64,000 nt of DNA from an uncultured candidatus Porisulfidus sp. GTDB taxonomy: Bacteria > Pseudomonadota > Gammaproteobacteria > Poriferisulfidales > Poriferisulfidaceae. The position numbers and the translations under genes are program-made. Shown here in pieces: positions 1 to 9,079 of this stretch (positions are counted from its first letter, which is position 1; each line of letters begins with the position of its first letter). The notes below the pieces were generated by a model. That model saw nothing but the letters and a program-made list of their open reading frames with translations. It did no database searches and was not told the DNA's origin. The stretch covers positions 381,937-445,936 of the forward strand of contig OY288106.1 in NCBI GenBank assembly GCA_958431155.1, read 5' to 3'.

Positions 1-500
1 GCCTGGCTCAAGGCCTCCACCACGGCTTCGGTGGTCAGCCACAGATCGTCCTGTGCCGAGGCGGCGTAACGGGCTTCCGACGCCGGCGGAGTGTCGCCCG
101 ACACCGGGCGGCCTTCGCGCATCCACTTGGGCCAGCCGCCATTGAGCAGGGCGGCGGCGGGGTGCCCAGCCCAGCGCAGCAGCCACCACATTCGCCCGGC
201 GATCGCGCCGCCCGCGTCGTCGTAGACCACGACCTGCGAATCCGCCTGGATGCCCAGGGCTCCGAGCCGGGCCGCGAATGCTTCAATGGCGGGCAATGGG
301 TGTCGGCCGCTGTTTTCGTCTGGGGGGGAAGCCATGTCGTCATCCAGATGGGCATAGCGCGCCCCGGGAATGTGGCTTTCCTGCCAGGCTTCCTGTCCGG
401 CTTCCGGGTGTTTGAGGTTGAAACGGCAATCCAGCACGACGAGGCCGGGCGTCCCCAGCAGTTCCGCCAACCGCTCCGTCTCAATCAGAGTGGAATACAT
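1..500 (-). CDS. thiosulfate/3-mercaptopyruvate-type sulfurtransferase (C-terminus beyond window edge)
   Basis: The frame opens at an ATG whose first base is 500 and reads about 166 codons to the left edge without a stop, so the gene is cut by the window. The visible part is the non-catalytic N-terminal rhodanese domain of the tandem-rhodanese sulfurtransferases: VVLDCRFNL near residue 21, the HIPGARYAHLDDDM segment near 43, VVVYDDAGG near 85, and LNGGWPKW near 118. The second domain, which carries the persulfide-forming cysteine, is outside the window, so thiosulfate versus mercaptopyruvate preference cannot be judged. It lies 88 bases downstream of cmoB on the same strand and may be cotranscribed with it. 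Confidence 0.85.
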   Translation of the reverse strand, partial: MYSTLIETERLAELLGTPGLVVLDCRFNLKHPEAGQEAWQESHIPGARYAHLDDDMASPPDENSGRHPLPAIEAFAARLGALGIQADSQVVVYDDAGGAIAGRMWWLLRWAGHPAAALLNGGWPKWMREGRPVSGDTPPASEARYAASAQDDLWLTTEAVVEALSQ

Positions 501-588
501 GTGTTCGTCTCTCGCGACACCCAAAAGATCTATGCGTAGAAATCAAAGGGCAATGAATTGCGGCAATTATAGCGACTGTTCCTTTCAG

Positions 589-1590
589 CTATGCAAAAGC
601 GATGAAGATCGCTCTCACCGGAGCCGGAAGCCTTTCTACAGTGCGGGCTGGATCCTCCGGGTCCAGCGCTTCCTGCAGCGAATGGAATGGCATCCAGTCG
701 GTGGTGCGTTGTTCTTCGAGCGTGGTGGCGGTACGGTCCACGCAGCGCGGGGATCGGAAGCCGGCTTCGTCCAGCAGGTGGAGGATGCGGTCGGGATGCA
801 GCAGCGTCCAGACGTTGCGCATGTTGGCGTAGCGCCCGTCGATGGGGAGCATGCCGGACGCCGGGGCCTCCTCGCTGATGAGCGTCTCGAGCACCAGTTC
901 GCCGCCTGGCTCCAGATACCGGCGGAGCCGTTGCAGGTGTTCCCGGGGGTCTCGCCGATGGTGCAGCACGCCCATCGAGAAAATGCTGTCGAATGTACTT
1001 TCGGGCAGGTCTTCGAATTGGGCCGGAATCATCCAGGCTGGAAGATCGGGCGGAAGAAAGCGTGTCAATGCGGCGAACTGCCAGTTCGCGAGCCAGTTCG
1101 AATCTACACCGAGGGCGAGATGGGCTCCCAGCCCGGCCATGCGCAGCAGGTAGTAGCCGTTGCCGCTCCCCACGTCCAGGATCCGGCGCCCCCGCAGATC
1201 GGAGACATGCGGGAGGACGCGATTCCATTTCATGAAACTCTGCCATTCGGCGTCGATGGAGACGCCGAACGCCGAAAAGGGACCCTTGCGCCAAGGCGCG
1301 AGTTTTCGAAGCCCGGAGGCCAGGCATGTTCGCTGTTCGGTATCCATCTCTTCCAGCGTGCCGATTTCCGGCTGGTCGGTGTTCAATTCGACATGCCGGG
1401 CCGTATGCAGGGGCAGGGCGCGAACGGTTTCCTGCCAGCGCGGAAAATCTCCGTGCTCCGGGCACGCCCATCGTCGCGCGGCGACCCCGAGCCATTCCTC
1501 CAGATCGCACGAGCGCAGGAGTGCGGTCAGGCTGCTTTCGCGTTCCGGCGAATGGCCAGCATGGAGGTGAAGTGAAGGCATTGAAACCAC
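589..1590 (-). CDS. cmoB: tRNA U34 carboxymethyltransferase CmoB
   Basis: Transfers the carboxymethyl group of carboxy-SAM to 5-hydroxyuridine 34 of tRNA, giving uridine 5-oxyacetic acid, which widens wobble decoding. The 333-residue product is close to the usual length. Family hallmarks are visible: LAPWRKGPFSAFGVSIDAEW near residue 96, the SAM-binding LDVGSGNGYYLLR near 138, FSMGVLHHRRDP near 205, and EEQRTTDWM near the C-terminus. The chosen start places the first 64 bases inside the end of cmoA. A later ATG at 1581 would shorten the overlap slightly. Adjacency to cmoA, the producer of its cofactor, makes the assignment firm. Confidence 0.95.
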   Translation of the reverse strand: MVSMPSLHLHAGHSPERESSLTALLRSCDLEEWLGVAARRWACPEHGDFPRWQETVRALPLHTARHVELNTDQPEIGTLEEMDTEQRTCLASGLRKLAPWRKGPFSAFGVSIDAEWQSFMKWNRVLPHVSDLRGRRILDVGSGNGYYLLRMAGLGAHLALGVDSNWLANWQFAALTRFLPPDLPAWMIPAQFEDLPESTFDSIFSMGVLHHRRDPREHLQRLRRYLEPGGELVLETLISEEAPASGMLPIDGRYANMRNVWTLLHPDRILHLLDEAGFRSPRCVDRTATTLEEQRTTDWMPFHSLQEALDPEDPARTVERLPAPVRAIFIAFA

Positions 1591-2300
1591 ACGGTGACGG
1601 AATCGAATCCGGCTGTTGCCAAGCGTTCGCGGTGGGTGGGCAGGGAATCGCGCACCAGCACCTGCTCCAGAGCGGTGCGCTTCTGGCTGATCTCCAACTC
1701 GCTGTAGCCCTGGGCGCGCTTGAAGTTCTCGTACCGCTTCTGTACGAGGATTTCCGCCGCTTTATCGAAGCGGATCTTTTCGGTCAAGATCAACGCCCCG
1801 CCCGGGCGCAAGGCCCCGGCGATCCGCTGCAACAGCGGCAGACGGTCTCCCGGCGGCAGGAACTGCAGGGTCAGGTTGAGGACGACCACATCGGCCGCAT
1901 CCAGCGCCACCTCCCGGATGTCTGCGCAGCGGTACTGCACGGAAGAGTCGGGAAAACGGGGGCAGCGCGCGATCATGTCGGGCGACGAGTCGATGGCCAG
2001 GACCGGGTGTTCTGGGCCCATCCGTGCGCTCAGGGCGCGTGCCGCCGTGCCCAGGGAGCAGCCCAGGTCGTAGCAGGTCGCACCTGCCTGTGCGTATTTT
2101 CCGCCCAGCACGGCGATGCCGTGGATCAGGCTGGCGTAGCCCGGCACCGAGCGTTCGATCATGTCCTGGAAGACGACGGCGACTTCCGCGTCGAAGCGGA
2201 ATCGCCCTGCGCCGCGGGGCGTGGCGTACAGCAAATCGGGAGCGCGCCTTGGGGATTCCCGTTCAGGCTCCCTTGAAGCGGGTGCCCGGCTCGAAGTCAA
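1527..2300 (-). CDS. cmoA: carboxy-S-adenosyl-L-methionine synthase CmoA
   Basis: Makes carboxy-SAM from SAM and prephenate, the donor used by CmoB. The protein has the SAM-dependent methyltransferase fold: QDMIERSVPGYASLI near residue 45, the glycine-rich CYDLGCSLGTAAR near 77, VVVLNLTLQFLPP near 139, and the family signature YENFKRAQGYSELEISQKR near 190. It is 257 residues, with about 15 extra N-terminal residues compared with E. coli CmoA, so the true start may be slightly downstream, although no other ATG is nearby. It overlaps cmoB and follows the phosphofructokinase gene by 84 bases. Confidence 0.95.
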   Translation of the reverse strand: MTSSRAPASREPERESPRRAPDLLYATPRGAGRFRFDAEVAVVFQDMIERSVPGYASLIHGIAVLGGKYAQAGATCYDLGCSLGTAARALSARMGPEHPVLAIDSSPDMIARCPRFPDSSVQYRCADIREVALDAADVVVLNLTLQFLPPGDRLPLLQRIAGALRPGGALILTEKIRFDKAAEILVQKRYENFKRAQGYSELEISQKRTALEQVLVRDSLPTHRERLATAGFDSVTVWFQCLHFTSMLAIRRNAKAA

Positions 2301-2384
2301 AGATTCTTTCCAGATCCCGTTCGCGGATCAGGTCGTGACCGCCTGTTGCCCACTTGCGCAGAAGTTCTCAGGCTTTCTCCGGTG

Positions 2385-3647
2385 TCATACGGAGAAGGCG
2401 GGCAACTTGCGCGGCACCGCGATTTTTTTCAGGACCGCGTATTTCGGCAGTCCGTCCTTGAACGGGGGCGGAGCCTCACCCCGCACCAGCGGCGCCAGGT
2501 AAGTCCGGCAGCGCCCGGTGATGCGGAAGCCGTCCCGGCTGATGTAACTGCGCGGCATCATCCGCTCGCGGTTGGCCACCCGGGAAAGGGCGACCTGCCC
2601 GATCTTCCAGCGGTACGGACGGTCGGAAGTGCGCACGATGGTTGGCATGATGGCAGTGTGCCCGGCCAGGGCGAACCGGACGGCAGCGCGCCCGACTGCA
2701 TAGGCCTGGTTCAGATCGGTCTTCGATGCGATGTGGCGGGCCGAGCGCTGCAGGTAGTCGGCTACCGCCCAGTGGTACTTGTAGCCTAACTCCTGTTTGA
2801 CCATCTGCGCGAGAATCACGGCATTCCCGCCGAGTTGCGCGTGACCGAACACGTCCCGGGTGCCGGTTTCGGCCAGGAACTTCCCATCCTTGGTGCGCAC
2901 GCCTTCGGAGGCGACGATGGTGCAGTACCCGAAACGCTTCACGCAGTCGTCGACCCGGGCCAGGAAGGCCTTGGGATCGAACGGAATTTCCGGGAAAAGA
3001 ATCAGGTGCGGGGGCTCGGAAGGCTGTCGCGAAGCCAGTCCGCCGGATGCGGCGATCCAGCCCGCGTGGCGCCCCATTACCTCCAGGATGAACACCTTGG
3101 TCGAGGTGGCCGCCATGCAGGCGACGTCCAGTCCTGCTTCGCGGATCGAGGTGGCGACGTACTTTGCGACCGACCCGAAGCCGGGGCAGTTGTCGGTGAC
3201 CGGCAGGTCGTTGTCGACGGTCTTCGGGATGCCGATGCACCGGATCGGGTAGTCGAGCCGGCTGGCGAGCTGGGAGACCTTCCAGGCGGTATCCTGCGAG
3301 TCGCCGCCGCCGTTGTAGAAGAAATAACCGATGTCGTGCACGCTGAACACCTCGATCAGGCGCTCGTATTGGGCCCGGTTCTCTTCCAGGCCCTTGAGCT
3401 TGTAGCGGCAGGTGCCGAACGCGGCGCCGGGGGTATGGCGCAGGGCGGCGATGGCGCGGGCGGTTTCGCGGTTGGTGTCGATCAGGTCCTCGGTCAGCGC
3501 CCCGAGGATGCCGTTGCGCCCGGCGTAGACCCGGCCGATCCGCGAACGGTTCGCCCGGGCCGTCTCGATCACGCCGCAGGCCGAGGCGTTGATGACGGAC
3601 GTCGGCCCTCCGGACTGGGCGTAAAAGGCGTTACGGCGGGTCGTCAT
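2385..3647 (-). CDS. pfp: diphosphate (PPi)-dependent 6-phosphofructokinase
   Basis: Reversible phosphorylation of fructose 6-phosphate with pyrophosphate instead of ATP. The 420-residue protein has the PFK substrate motifs: FYAQSGGPTSVINASACG at the N-terminus, a YNGGGDSQDTAWK phosphoryl-donor loop near residue 112, PKTVDNDLP near 145, and MGRHAGWIAA near 190. The lysine in PKTVDND is the residue known to mark PPi-using enzymes. ATP-PFKs have glycine or threonine-type variants there. The rest of the sequence matches the long bacterial PPi-PFK group. The AT-rich 3648-3785 gap upstream should hold its promoter, and a TATAAT-like hexamer is present there, but I could not pair it with a good -35 box. 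Confidence 0.9.
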   Translation of the reverse strand: MTTRRNAFYAQSGGPTSVINASACGVIETARANRSRIGRVYAGRNGILGALTEDLIDTNRETARAIAALRHTPGAAFGTCRYKLKGLEENRAQYERLIEVFSVHDIGYFFYNGGGDSQDTAWKVSQLASRLDYPIRCIGIPKTVDNDLPVTDNCPGFGSVAKYVATSIREAGLDVACMAATSTKVFILEVMGRHAGWIAASGGLASRQPSEPPHLILFPEIPFDPKAFLARVDDCVKRFGYCTIVASEGVRTKDGKFLAETGTRDVFGHAQLGGNAVILAQMVKQELGYKYHWAVADYLQRSARHIASKTDLNQAYAVGRAAVRFALAGHTAIMPTIVRTSDRPYRWKIGQVALSRVANRERMMPRSYISRDGFRITGRCRTYLAPLVRGEAPPPFKDGLPKYAVLKKIAVPRKLPAFSV

Positions 3648-3785
3648 GGCGTCACTGAATCAAGGCTGCGGCCGGACATATTCCGCCAGTTCGGCGTAAT
3701 CGGTCACGTCCGGGCTCATTTGCTGCGGGCTATTATAAATAGCAGGCAACGGTGACGGTTTGCGTCCGCAGATTAGCGGGACGCA

Positions 3786-4967
3786 CTACAACTGACGCAG
3801 TTCGTCCGACACGGCCATCGGCGACGGGTAGAACATGACGATCCAGTAGGAGGAGATGATGAACGTGAACAGGGTGGTGGTCTGGATGACGTAGGAGGCG
3901 TTCTCACTGATGACGCTGCCGGACAGCGCCAGCACCGCGATCAGCAGCGAGAACTCGCTGACGTTCGCCAGGCGCACGCCGACCTCGTGGGCGCGCCCCG
4001 GCTTCTCTCCCGCCCGGCGCAGCAGGATGCGGAACAGCCAGGGCTTGGAGGCGATCACGAAGGCGGTCAGCAGCACTGCCGGAACCAGCACGTCCATCAG
4101 GACGTGCCAGTTGTATCCGGCGCCGATGGCGAAGAAGAAGATCACCAGGAAGAAGTCGCGCAGGGGTTTGAGCACCTCGGCCACGAATTTCGCGATCGGG
4201 CTCGAAGCCACCGCGACTCCGGCGATAAATGCTCCGGTCTCCGCCGACAGGCCAAGCACGGCGGCAAGTTCCGCCACGCCCAGGCACCAGCCGATGACCA
4301 GCAGGAAGATGTATTCCTGGATCTGGTCGAAACGGGCGAATAGTGGGGTGAGCACGTAGCGCTGGAATAGGAGTGCGAACCCGGCGAGCAAGGGCAGGCT
4401 CAGCAACACGAGGAGGATCTCCATGGTGCCGGAGGTGGCAGCACCTCCCGCTCCCGCGGATTGCAGTTCGATCAGAATCAGGATGATGATGGCGAGCAGA
4501 TCCTGCAGCAGCAGGATGCTGATCATCAATTCGCCCGTGATCTGGTGATGCAGGACGGTGGTCGGAAGCAACTTCAGGCCGATGATGGTGCTGGAGAACA
4601 TCATGGCGGCGCCGATGAAGGCCGCATCGAGCAGTGAATAGCCGAGCGCGTAACAGATCGCGCCGCCGCCCACCGCGAAGAATCCGGAGGTGATGCCGGT
4701 GATGACGGCGGTCTTGCGGAACAGGTGCAGCAGCTTCTGCGGTTCCAGGTTGAGACCCAGCAGGAACAGCAGGAACATGATGCCGATGTGCGACACGTTC
4801 TCGACCATCTGCGTGTCCGCCACCAGTCCGGCGCCGAACGGCCCGACGATCAGGCCCAGCAAGATATATGCGACCAGCATCGTCTGGCGCGCAAACAGGG
4901 AAAGGGTGGCCAGAACGGCCGCGCCCGTGAAGATCAGGAAGATGGTGAAGACGACGTCGGTAGTCAA
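3786..4967 (-). CDS. CPA2-family cation:proton antiporter (Kef-type membrane domain)
   Basis: An inner-membrane protein of 393 residues, almost all hydrophobic, with about 12 transmembrane stretches. LVAYILLGLIVGPFG near residue 31, MFLLFLLGLNLEPQKL near 64 and LLLQDLLAIIILILIEL near 153 are typical of the KefB/KefC and RosB group of monovalent cation/H+ antiporters. There is no C-terminal TrkA-N (RCK) regulatory domain, so this is a short stand-alone antiporter rather than a full KefC. The ion specificity cannot be read from sequence. It is divergent from the 2-hydroxyacid dehydrogenase gene. Confidence 0.85.
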   Translation of the reverse strand: MTTDVVFTIFLIFTGAAVLATLSLFARQTMLVAYILLGLIVGPFGAGLVADTQMVENVSHIGIMFLLFLLGLNLEPQKLLHLFRKTAVITGITSGFFAVGGGAICYALGYSLLDAAFIGAAMMFSSTIIGLKLLPTTVLHHQITGELMISILLLQDLLAIIILILIELQSAGAGGAATSGTMEILLVLLSLPLLAGFALLFQRYVLTPLFARFDQIQEYIFLLVIGWCLGVAELAAVLGLSAETGAFIAGVAVASSPIAKFVAEVLKPLRDFFLVIFFFAIGAGYNWHVLMDVLVPAVLLTAFVIASKPWLFRILLRRAGEKPGRAHEVGVRLANVSEFSLLIAVLALSGSVISENASYVIQTTTLFTFIISSYWIVMFYPSPMAVSDELRQL

Positions 4968-5081
4968 GGACTTTCTATCCTGCCGGGGGGCGAGCGCATT
5001 TTAGCAGTAGGGGGCGGTGAAGGAGGGTCGGCGGGGTATGATTGCTTACGGGACAAGAAGACCTTGCATGGCTTGTCGACA

Positions 5082-6272
5082 ATGATGCGGCCGAAACGGA
5101 AGCTCTACTCCGGAAAAAACTACAGGCGGGCCTGCTCGGTGGAGGAACTGCGGGAGGTTGCGTACCGGCGTACGCCGTACTTCGCGATGGAGTACGTCGA
5201 GGGGGGCGCGGAGGACGAGATCTCCCTCGCGCGCAACCGGGAAATCTTGCGCTCCATCCGCTTCGTGCCGAATGTACTGGTCGATACCGCCGACCGCCAT
5301 CAGCGGGTCAACCTGTTCGGGAGAGAATCCGATTCCCCCCTCGTCATCTCCCCCACCGGGCTCAACGGCATGTTGTGCCGTGATGCGGACGTGGCCCTGG
5401 CGCGGGCGGCGGAGAAGCACGGGATCCCGTTCTGTCTGGGGACGCTTTCGACCACCCGCCTGGAGCGGGTCGCGGAAGGGGCTTCCGGGCGCTTGTGGAT
5501 GCAGTTGTACGCCATGACCCGGCGCGACATCACGCGGGACATCCTGAGCCGCGCGGAAGAGGCGGGTTACGAGACGCTGGTGTTCACCGTGGACTCCAAC
5601 GTCTTCGGGAACCGGGAGTGGGACCGCCGTAGCTACCGCGCGCCGGCGAAACTGACTCTGCGCAACATGCTGGACGTCGCGCGGCATCCCCGTTGGGTGT
5701 GGGATGTCCTCGTCCCGCATGGCATCCCCCGTTTCGAGAACATCGCCGAGTTCATGCCGCCGGAAGCGCAGAGTGCGGATGCGGGAGTGGCGATCGTGAC
5801 GAAACTGTTCGCGCCCGACATTACCTGGAAGGACGTGGAATGGCTGCGCGAGAAATGGCCACGGAATCTCATCGTCAAGGGCATCCTGTCTCCTGCGGAC
5901 GCGATCCGCGCCGTCGAGGCGGGCTGCGACGGCCTCGTCGTCAGCAACCACGGTGGAAGACAGTTGGACAGCAGCATCTCGTCGATCGAGGTGCTTCCCG
6001 GCATCGCGGCGGCGGTGGGCGAAAAGATGACGATCCTCGTGGACAGTGGCTTCCGGCGCGGCACGGACGTCGTGAAGGCACTGGCGCTGGGCGCGGATGC
6101 GGTCATGGTCGGACGCGCCACGCTGTTCGGCTTGGCGGCCGGCGGCGAGGCCGGGGCCGGTTACGCGCTTTCGATCCTGGCCGGGGAGGTTGATCGCACG
6201 CTGGGCCAGTTGGGATGCGGCTCGGTCTCCGAACTCGGTCCCCACCTTCTGAGGTGCCCGTTCGATGTGTGA
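5082..6272 (+). CDS. FMN-dependent alpha-hydroxyacid dehydrogenase/oxidase (LldD family)
   Basis: Predicted to oxidise a 2-hydroxyacid such as L-lactate, glycolate or mandelate with FMN as cofactor. The 396-residue TIM-barrel protein shows EYVEGGAEDE near residue 31, SPTGLNGMLCRDADV near 88, FTVDSNVFGNREWDRR near 168, VKGILSPADA near 266, the active-site SNHGGRQLDSS near 289, and the phosphate-binding VDSGFRRGTDVVKALALGAD near 318. The open frame runs about 120 codons further upstream, but that part is antisense to the antiporter gene. I therefore chose the tandem ATGs at 5082/5085. Substrate is uncertain because the family members look alike. Confidence 0.88.
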   Translation: MMRPKRKLYSGKNYRRACSVEELREVAYRRTPYFAMEYVEGGAEDEISLARNREILRSIRFVPNVLVDTADRHQRVNLFGRESDSPLVISPTGLNGMLCRDADVALARAAEKHGIPFCLGTLSTTRLERVAEGASGRLWMQLYAMTRRDITRDILSRAEEAGYETLVFTVDSNVFGNREWDRRSYRAPAKLTLRNMLDVARHPRWVWDVLVPHGIPRFENIAEFMPPEAQSADAGVAIVTKLFAPDITWKDVEWLREKWPRNLIVKGILSPADAIRAVEAGCDGLVVSNHGGRQLDSSISSIEVLPGIAAAVGEKMTILVDSGFRRGTDVVKALALGADAVMVGRATLFGLAAGGEAGAGYALSILAGEVDRTLGQLGCGSVSELGPHLLRCPFDV

Positions 6273-6280
6273 GGGGCGGA

Positions 6281-6841
6281 ATGCACGTTGACCTCGAAAG
6301 CGGGCGTCTGCACGGGGCGCGGCAGGCGGACTCGCCGAACCGCGACGCCCGGCCACAGGGTTGCGGCCTGGATCTGGTGGTGATCCACGGCATCAGTCTT
6401 CCGCCGGGGAAATTCGGCTCGGACGGCATCGAGCGCCTGTTCACAAACACGCTGGACCCGAACGCCCACCCGTATTTTCAGCAGCTCGAGGGGCTGCGCG
6501 TGTCGGCGCACCTGCTGATTCGCCGCGATGGGGAGGTGGTGCAGTTCGTGCCGTTCCACGAACGCGCCTGGCATGCCGGGGAGTCCTGCTTCGAAGGACG
6601 GGAGCGATGCAACGACTTTTCGATCGGAATCGAGCTGGAAGGCACCGATGACCAGCCCTATGAAGCGGTTCAGGTCGAGCGGCTGGCCGGAATAGTCCGG
6701 GCCTTATTTGTGGCGTACCCCGGACTGAGCCCGGCGCGGGTGGTCGGGCACAGCGACATCGCGCCGGGGCGCAAGACCGATCCGGGACCGCACTTCGACT
6801 GGGAGGGCTTCCGGCAGTCGCTGGCGGAGCCGCCAGGCTAG
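6281..6841 (+). CDS. ampD: 1,6-anhydro-N-acetylmuramyl-L-alanine amidase AmpD
   Basis: Cytoplasmic zinc amidase that releases the peptide from anhydro-muropeptides during cell-wall recycling, which in many gammaproteobacteria also sets AmpC induction. The 186-residue product has [16 protein letters not shown] near residue 31 (first Zn histidine), [20 protein letters not shown] near 83, [15 protein letters not shown] near 112, and [20 protein letters not shown] near 150 with the second Zn histidine and the aspartate ligand. The ATG is 8 bases after the end of the upstream gene and has GAGGGG close upstream. It is convergent with msrB and overlaps it by 4 bases. Confidence 0.93.
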   Translation: MHVDLESGRLHGARQADSPNRDARPQGCGLDLVVIHGISLPPGKFGSDGIERLFTNTLDPNAHPYFQQLEGLRVSAHLLIRRDGEVVQFVPFHERAWHAGESCFEGRERCNDFSIGIELEGTDDQPYEAVQVERLAGIVRALFVAYPGLSPARVVGHSDIAPGRKTDPGPHFDWEGFRQSLAEPPG

Positions 6842-7236
6842 CCGGTTCGCGGTTTCAGCTGCAGCGAGACGGAATTGATGCAGTAGCGCAGGCCGCCGGG
6901 CGCCGGGCCGTCCGGGAAGACATGGCCCAGGTGCGCGTCGCAATGCGCGCACAGGACCTCGGTGCGAATCATGCCGTGGCTGGAGTCGGCTTTCTCTTCC
7001 AAACATTGCGTATCGACGGGCCGGGTGAAGCTCGGCCAGCCCGTTCCGGAATCGAACTTGTCTTGCGCGTCGAACAGGGGTTCCCCGCAGCAGGTGCAGA
7101 GATACACGCCGTCTTCCTTGCAGTTCCAGTAATCTCCCTGGAAGGGAGGTTCGGTGCCCTTGCGGCGGCACACGGCGAACTGCTTGGTGTTCAGTTTCGC
7201 CCGCCACTCGGCCTCGCTGCGCTGCAGTTTTCCCAT
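6838..7236 (-). CDS. msrB: peptide-methionine (R)-S-oxide reductase MsrB
   Basis: Reduces the R-epimer of methionine sulfoxide in proteins. The 132-residue single-domain protein has the two zinc-binding pairs CTCCGEPLF near residue 47 and [16 protein letters not shown] near 96. It also has [13 protein letters not shown] near 63 and the catalytic cysteine in [11 protein letters not shown] near the C-terminus. The resolving cysteine would be the one near residue 63-70 in other MsrBs, and here the closest candidate is in DTQCLEE. It is a stand-alone enzyme, not fused to MsrA. Confidence 0.95.
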   Translation of the reverse strand: MGKLQRSEAEWRAKLNTKQFAVCRRKGTEPPFQGDYWNCKEDGVYLCTCCGEPLFDAQDKFDSGTGWPSFTRPVDTQCLEEKADSSHGMIRTEVLCAHCDAHLGHVFPDGPAPGGLRYCINSVSLQLKPRTG

Positions 7237-7339
7237 TCAGACACTATACCGGATGGAAGCGGTTGCGAGTACTGGATGCTCCCTGTCTTGCGGTACAATG
7301 TCGCGTGTCCCGACCTACGCACTGAGAGAGGAGAATACT

Positions 7340-7420
7340 ATGAGTGGATGGGCCTGGATGGCGATCGGCGCCACCGTCCTTGCCGTGGTGATCATGCAGA
7401 TCGCCATGCGCATCAAGTAA
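7340..7420 (+). CDS. 26-residue single-pass membrane peptide
   Basis: A short frame begins MSGWAWMAIG and ends IAMRIK. It has one hydrophobic helix of about 18 residues and a positively charged C-terminal tail. It has a strong ribosome-binding site (GAGAGAGGAG about 6 bases before the ATG) and a possible -10 hexamer TACAAT about 45 bases upstream, which argue that it is translated. I do not recognise the family. It lies between the divergent msrB and gshA and is followed within 30 bases by a perfect hairpin. The function is unknown. Small peptides of this kind often modulate a membrane partner, but nothing here identifies one. Confidence 0.5.
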   Translation: MSGWAWMAIGATVLAVVIMQIAMRIK

Positions 7421-7445
7421 CCCGGCTGAAATTCAGTCGCCTCCC

Positions 7446-7471
7446 GAAAGGACGTGGCCACACGTCCTTTC
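7446..7471. repeat. perfect 11-bp inverted repeat (hairpin) between the membrane peptide and gshA
   Basis: The arms GAAAGGACGTG and CACGTCCTTTC pair perfectly around a four-base GCCA loop. No run of T follows on either strand, so a classical Rho-independent terminator is unlikely. It could be a protein-binding palindrome, an mRNA 3'-end stabiliser for the small gene, or a leader hairpin for gshA, which starts 33 bases further on. Confidence 0.6.
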
Positions 7472-7504
7472 CAACATGAGTCCTGCGAAACCCCTGGGGC
7501 TGTC

Positions 7505-9079
7505 ATGCCTTTGAACACTTCTCTTTTCCAGCAACGCCTCGAAGCATGGCGCGAATCACCCGATCGCGAGGTTTTCCGCGACATTCAGATCGGGCTTGAG
7601 CGGGAGGCCCTGCGCGTGGATGCGGAGGCAGGCCTGAGCCGGAAACCTCATCCCGAAGCCCTGGGATCGCCGCTGGCTCACCCCTATATCACGACGGATT
7701 ACTCGGAGGTGATGATCGAGCTGGTCACGCCGCCTGACATCCTGGGGGCGTCCTATGCGTTCCTGTCCGACCTGCACCGCTACGTCTACGACCATCTGGG
7801 TGCCGAGCGGCTGTGGTGCGGGAGCATGCCCTGCGTGATCGCCGGAGATCCGGACATCCCGCTGGCGTACTACGGGGAGTCCAACCCGGGCCGCATGAAG
7901 ACCATCTACCGGCGTGGCCTCGGTCACCGGTACACCCGCTCGATGCAGGTGATTTCGGGCGTGCACTTCAACTGCTCGATGCCGGAGGAGTTCTGGCGGC
8001 AGGAATTCGGCGGGCAACCGGACCCGGACGGGATCTCCGAGCGCTATTTCGACGCCCTGCGCAACCTGCTGCGGTTCGGCTGGCTCATCGCGTACCTGTT
8101 CGGCGCCTCGCCCGCGATCTGTCGGTCCTTCGTCCTCCAGAAGCATGAAAGCCTCGAAATGTTCACCCCGGGCACCTATTACGGCCCCTATGCGACCTCG
8201 CTGCGCCAAGGCAGCATCGGCTACCAGAACAGCCAGGAGGCCAGCACCGGTGTTCATGCCGACTACAACAGTCGGGCGGGCTACATCGAATGCCTGCGGG
8301 AAGCCACCGCCACGCCTTGCCCCCAGTACCAGGACATCGGCGTCCGGCACGACGGGGAATACCGGCAACTGAATGCCAACCAGCTGCAGATCGAAAACGA
8401 GTACTACAGCCCGGTTCGCCCCAAGTGCGTGCCGCAGGGCAATGAGAAGCCGACGCGCGGCCTGCGGCAGAGAGGCGTGGAATACCTCGAGTTGCGGTCG
8501 CTGGACATCGATCCGTTCGATCCCTGCGGCATCGAACCGGCCACAATGCATTTCCTGACCGCCCTGGTGGTGTATTGTTTGCTGGACGACAGTCCCGAGA
8601 TGTCTATGCTGGAGCAGGCCGAAGCCGACCACAACATGCAGCAGGTCGCGCACCGCGGGCGGGATCCGGAGGCAACCCTGCGGCGCGGGGAAGAGATCTC
8701 CCTGCGGGGCTGGGCGGACGAGTTGCTGGCGGACATCCGGCCGGTCTGCGACCTTCTGGACGGAGCTTATGGACAGACGGCGTTCCGGCAGGCTTGGGAG
8801 GTGCAGGAAGCCAAGGTGCGGGATCCGAGGCAGACGCCGTCGGGGCGCATGGTGGTCGAGATGCGCGAATCCGGGGACGCCTACGTGGAGTGGGTGCTGC
8901 AGCGCTCGCGGGAATATCAGGAGTTCTTCAGGGCCCGGCCGCCCGACCTGGAACTGCGCGCCCGCTTCGACCGGGTCGCCGAGCAGTCCCGGTTGCGGCA
9001 GCAGGCCATCGAGGAAGAAGAGCGGGAGTCGCCCGTCTCCTTCGAAGACTACCTGGCAGCCTACGAGGCCCAGGCATGA
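7505..9079 (+). CDS. gshA: glutamate-cysteine ligase (gamma-glutamylcysteine synthetase), proteobacterial type
   Basis: First, ATP-dependent step of glutathione synthesis in the cytoplasm. The 524-residue protein aligns by eye along its length with E. coli GshA: IQIGLEREALRVDAE near residue 27, HPYITTDYSEVMIELVTPP near 58, MQVISGVHFNCSMP near 147, FGASPAICRSF near 198, LQIENEYYSPVRP near 293 and YLELRSLDIDPFDP near 325. The start at 7505 gives an N-terminus like other GshAs (MPLNTSLFQQRL) but has no clear Shine-Dalgarno. The second enzyme, gshB, is about 10 kb away in the same direction. Confidence 0.95.
   Translation: MPLNTSLFQQRLEAWRESPDREVFRDIQIGLEREALRVDAEAGLSRKPHPEALGSPLAHPYITTDYSEVMIELVTPPDILGASYAFLSDLHRYVYDHLGAERLWCGSMPCVIAGDPDIPLAYYGESNPGRMKTIYRRGLGHRYTRSMQVISGVHFNCSMPEEFWRQEFGGQPDPDGISERYFDALRNLLRFGWLIAYLFGASPAICRSFVLQKHESLEMFTPGTYYGPYATSLRQGSIGYQNSQEASTGVHADYNSRAGYIECLREATATPCPQYQDIGVRHDGEYRQLNANQLQIENEYYSPVRPKCVPQGNEKPTRGLRQRGVEYLELRSLDIDPFDPCGIEPATMHFLTALVVYCLLDDSPEMSMLEQAEADHNMQQVAHRGRDPEATLRRGEEISLRGWADELLADIRPVCDLLDGAYGQTAFRQAWEVQEAKVRDPRQTPSGRMVVEMRESGDAYVEWVLQRSREYQEFFRARPPDLELRARFDRVAEQSRLRQQAIEEEERESPVSFEDYLAAYEAQA

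Noticed and set aside
370-1575. 401-codon plus-strand frame opposite the sulfurtransferase and cmoB genes
   Set aside because: It is a GC-driven antisense frame; the minus strand encodes well-defined proteins over the same span.
4725-5081. N-terminal extension of the 2-hydroxyacid dehydrogenase frame
   Set aside because: It is antisense to the antiporter gene, has no similarity to the family, and the tandem ATGs at 5082 give the normal N-terminus.
7446-7471. Classical terminator call for the hairpin before gshA
   Set aside because: No U-tract follows on either strand, so it is reported only as an inverted repeat.
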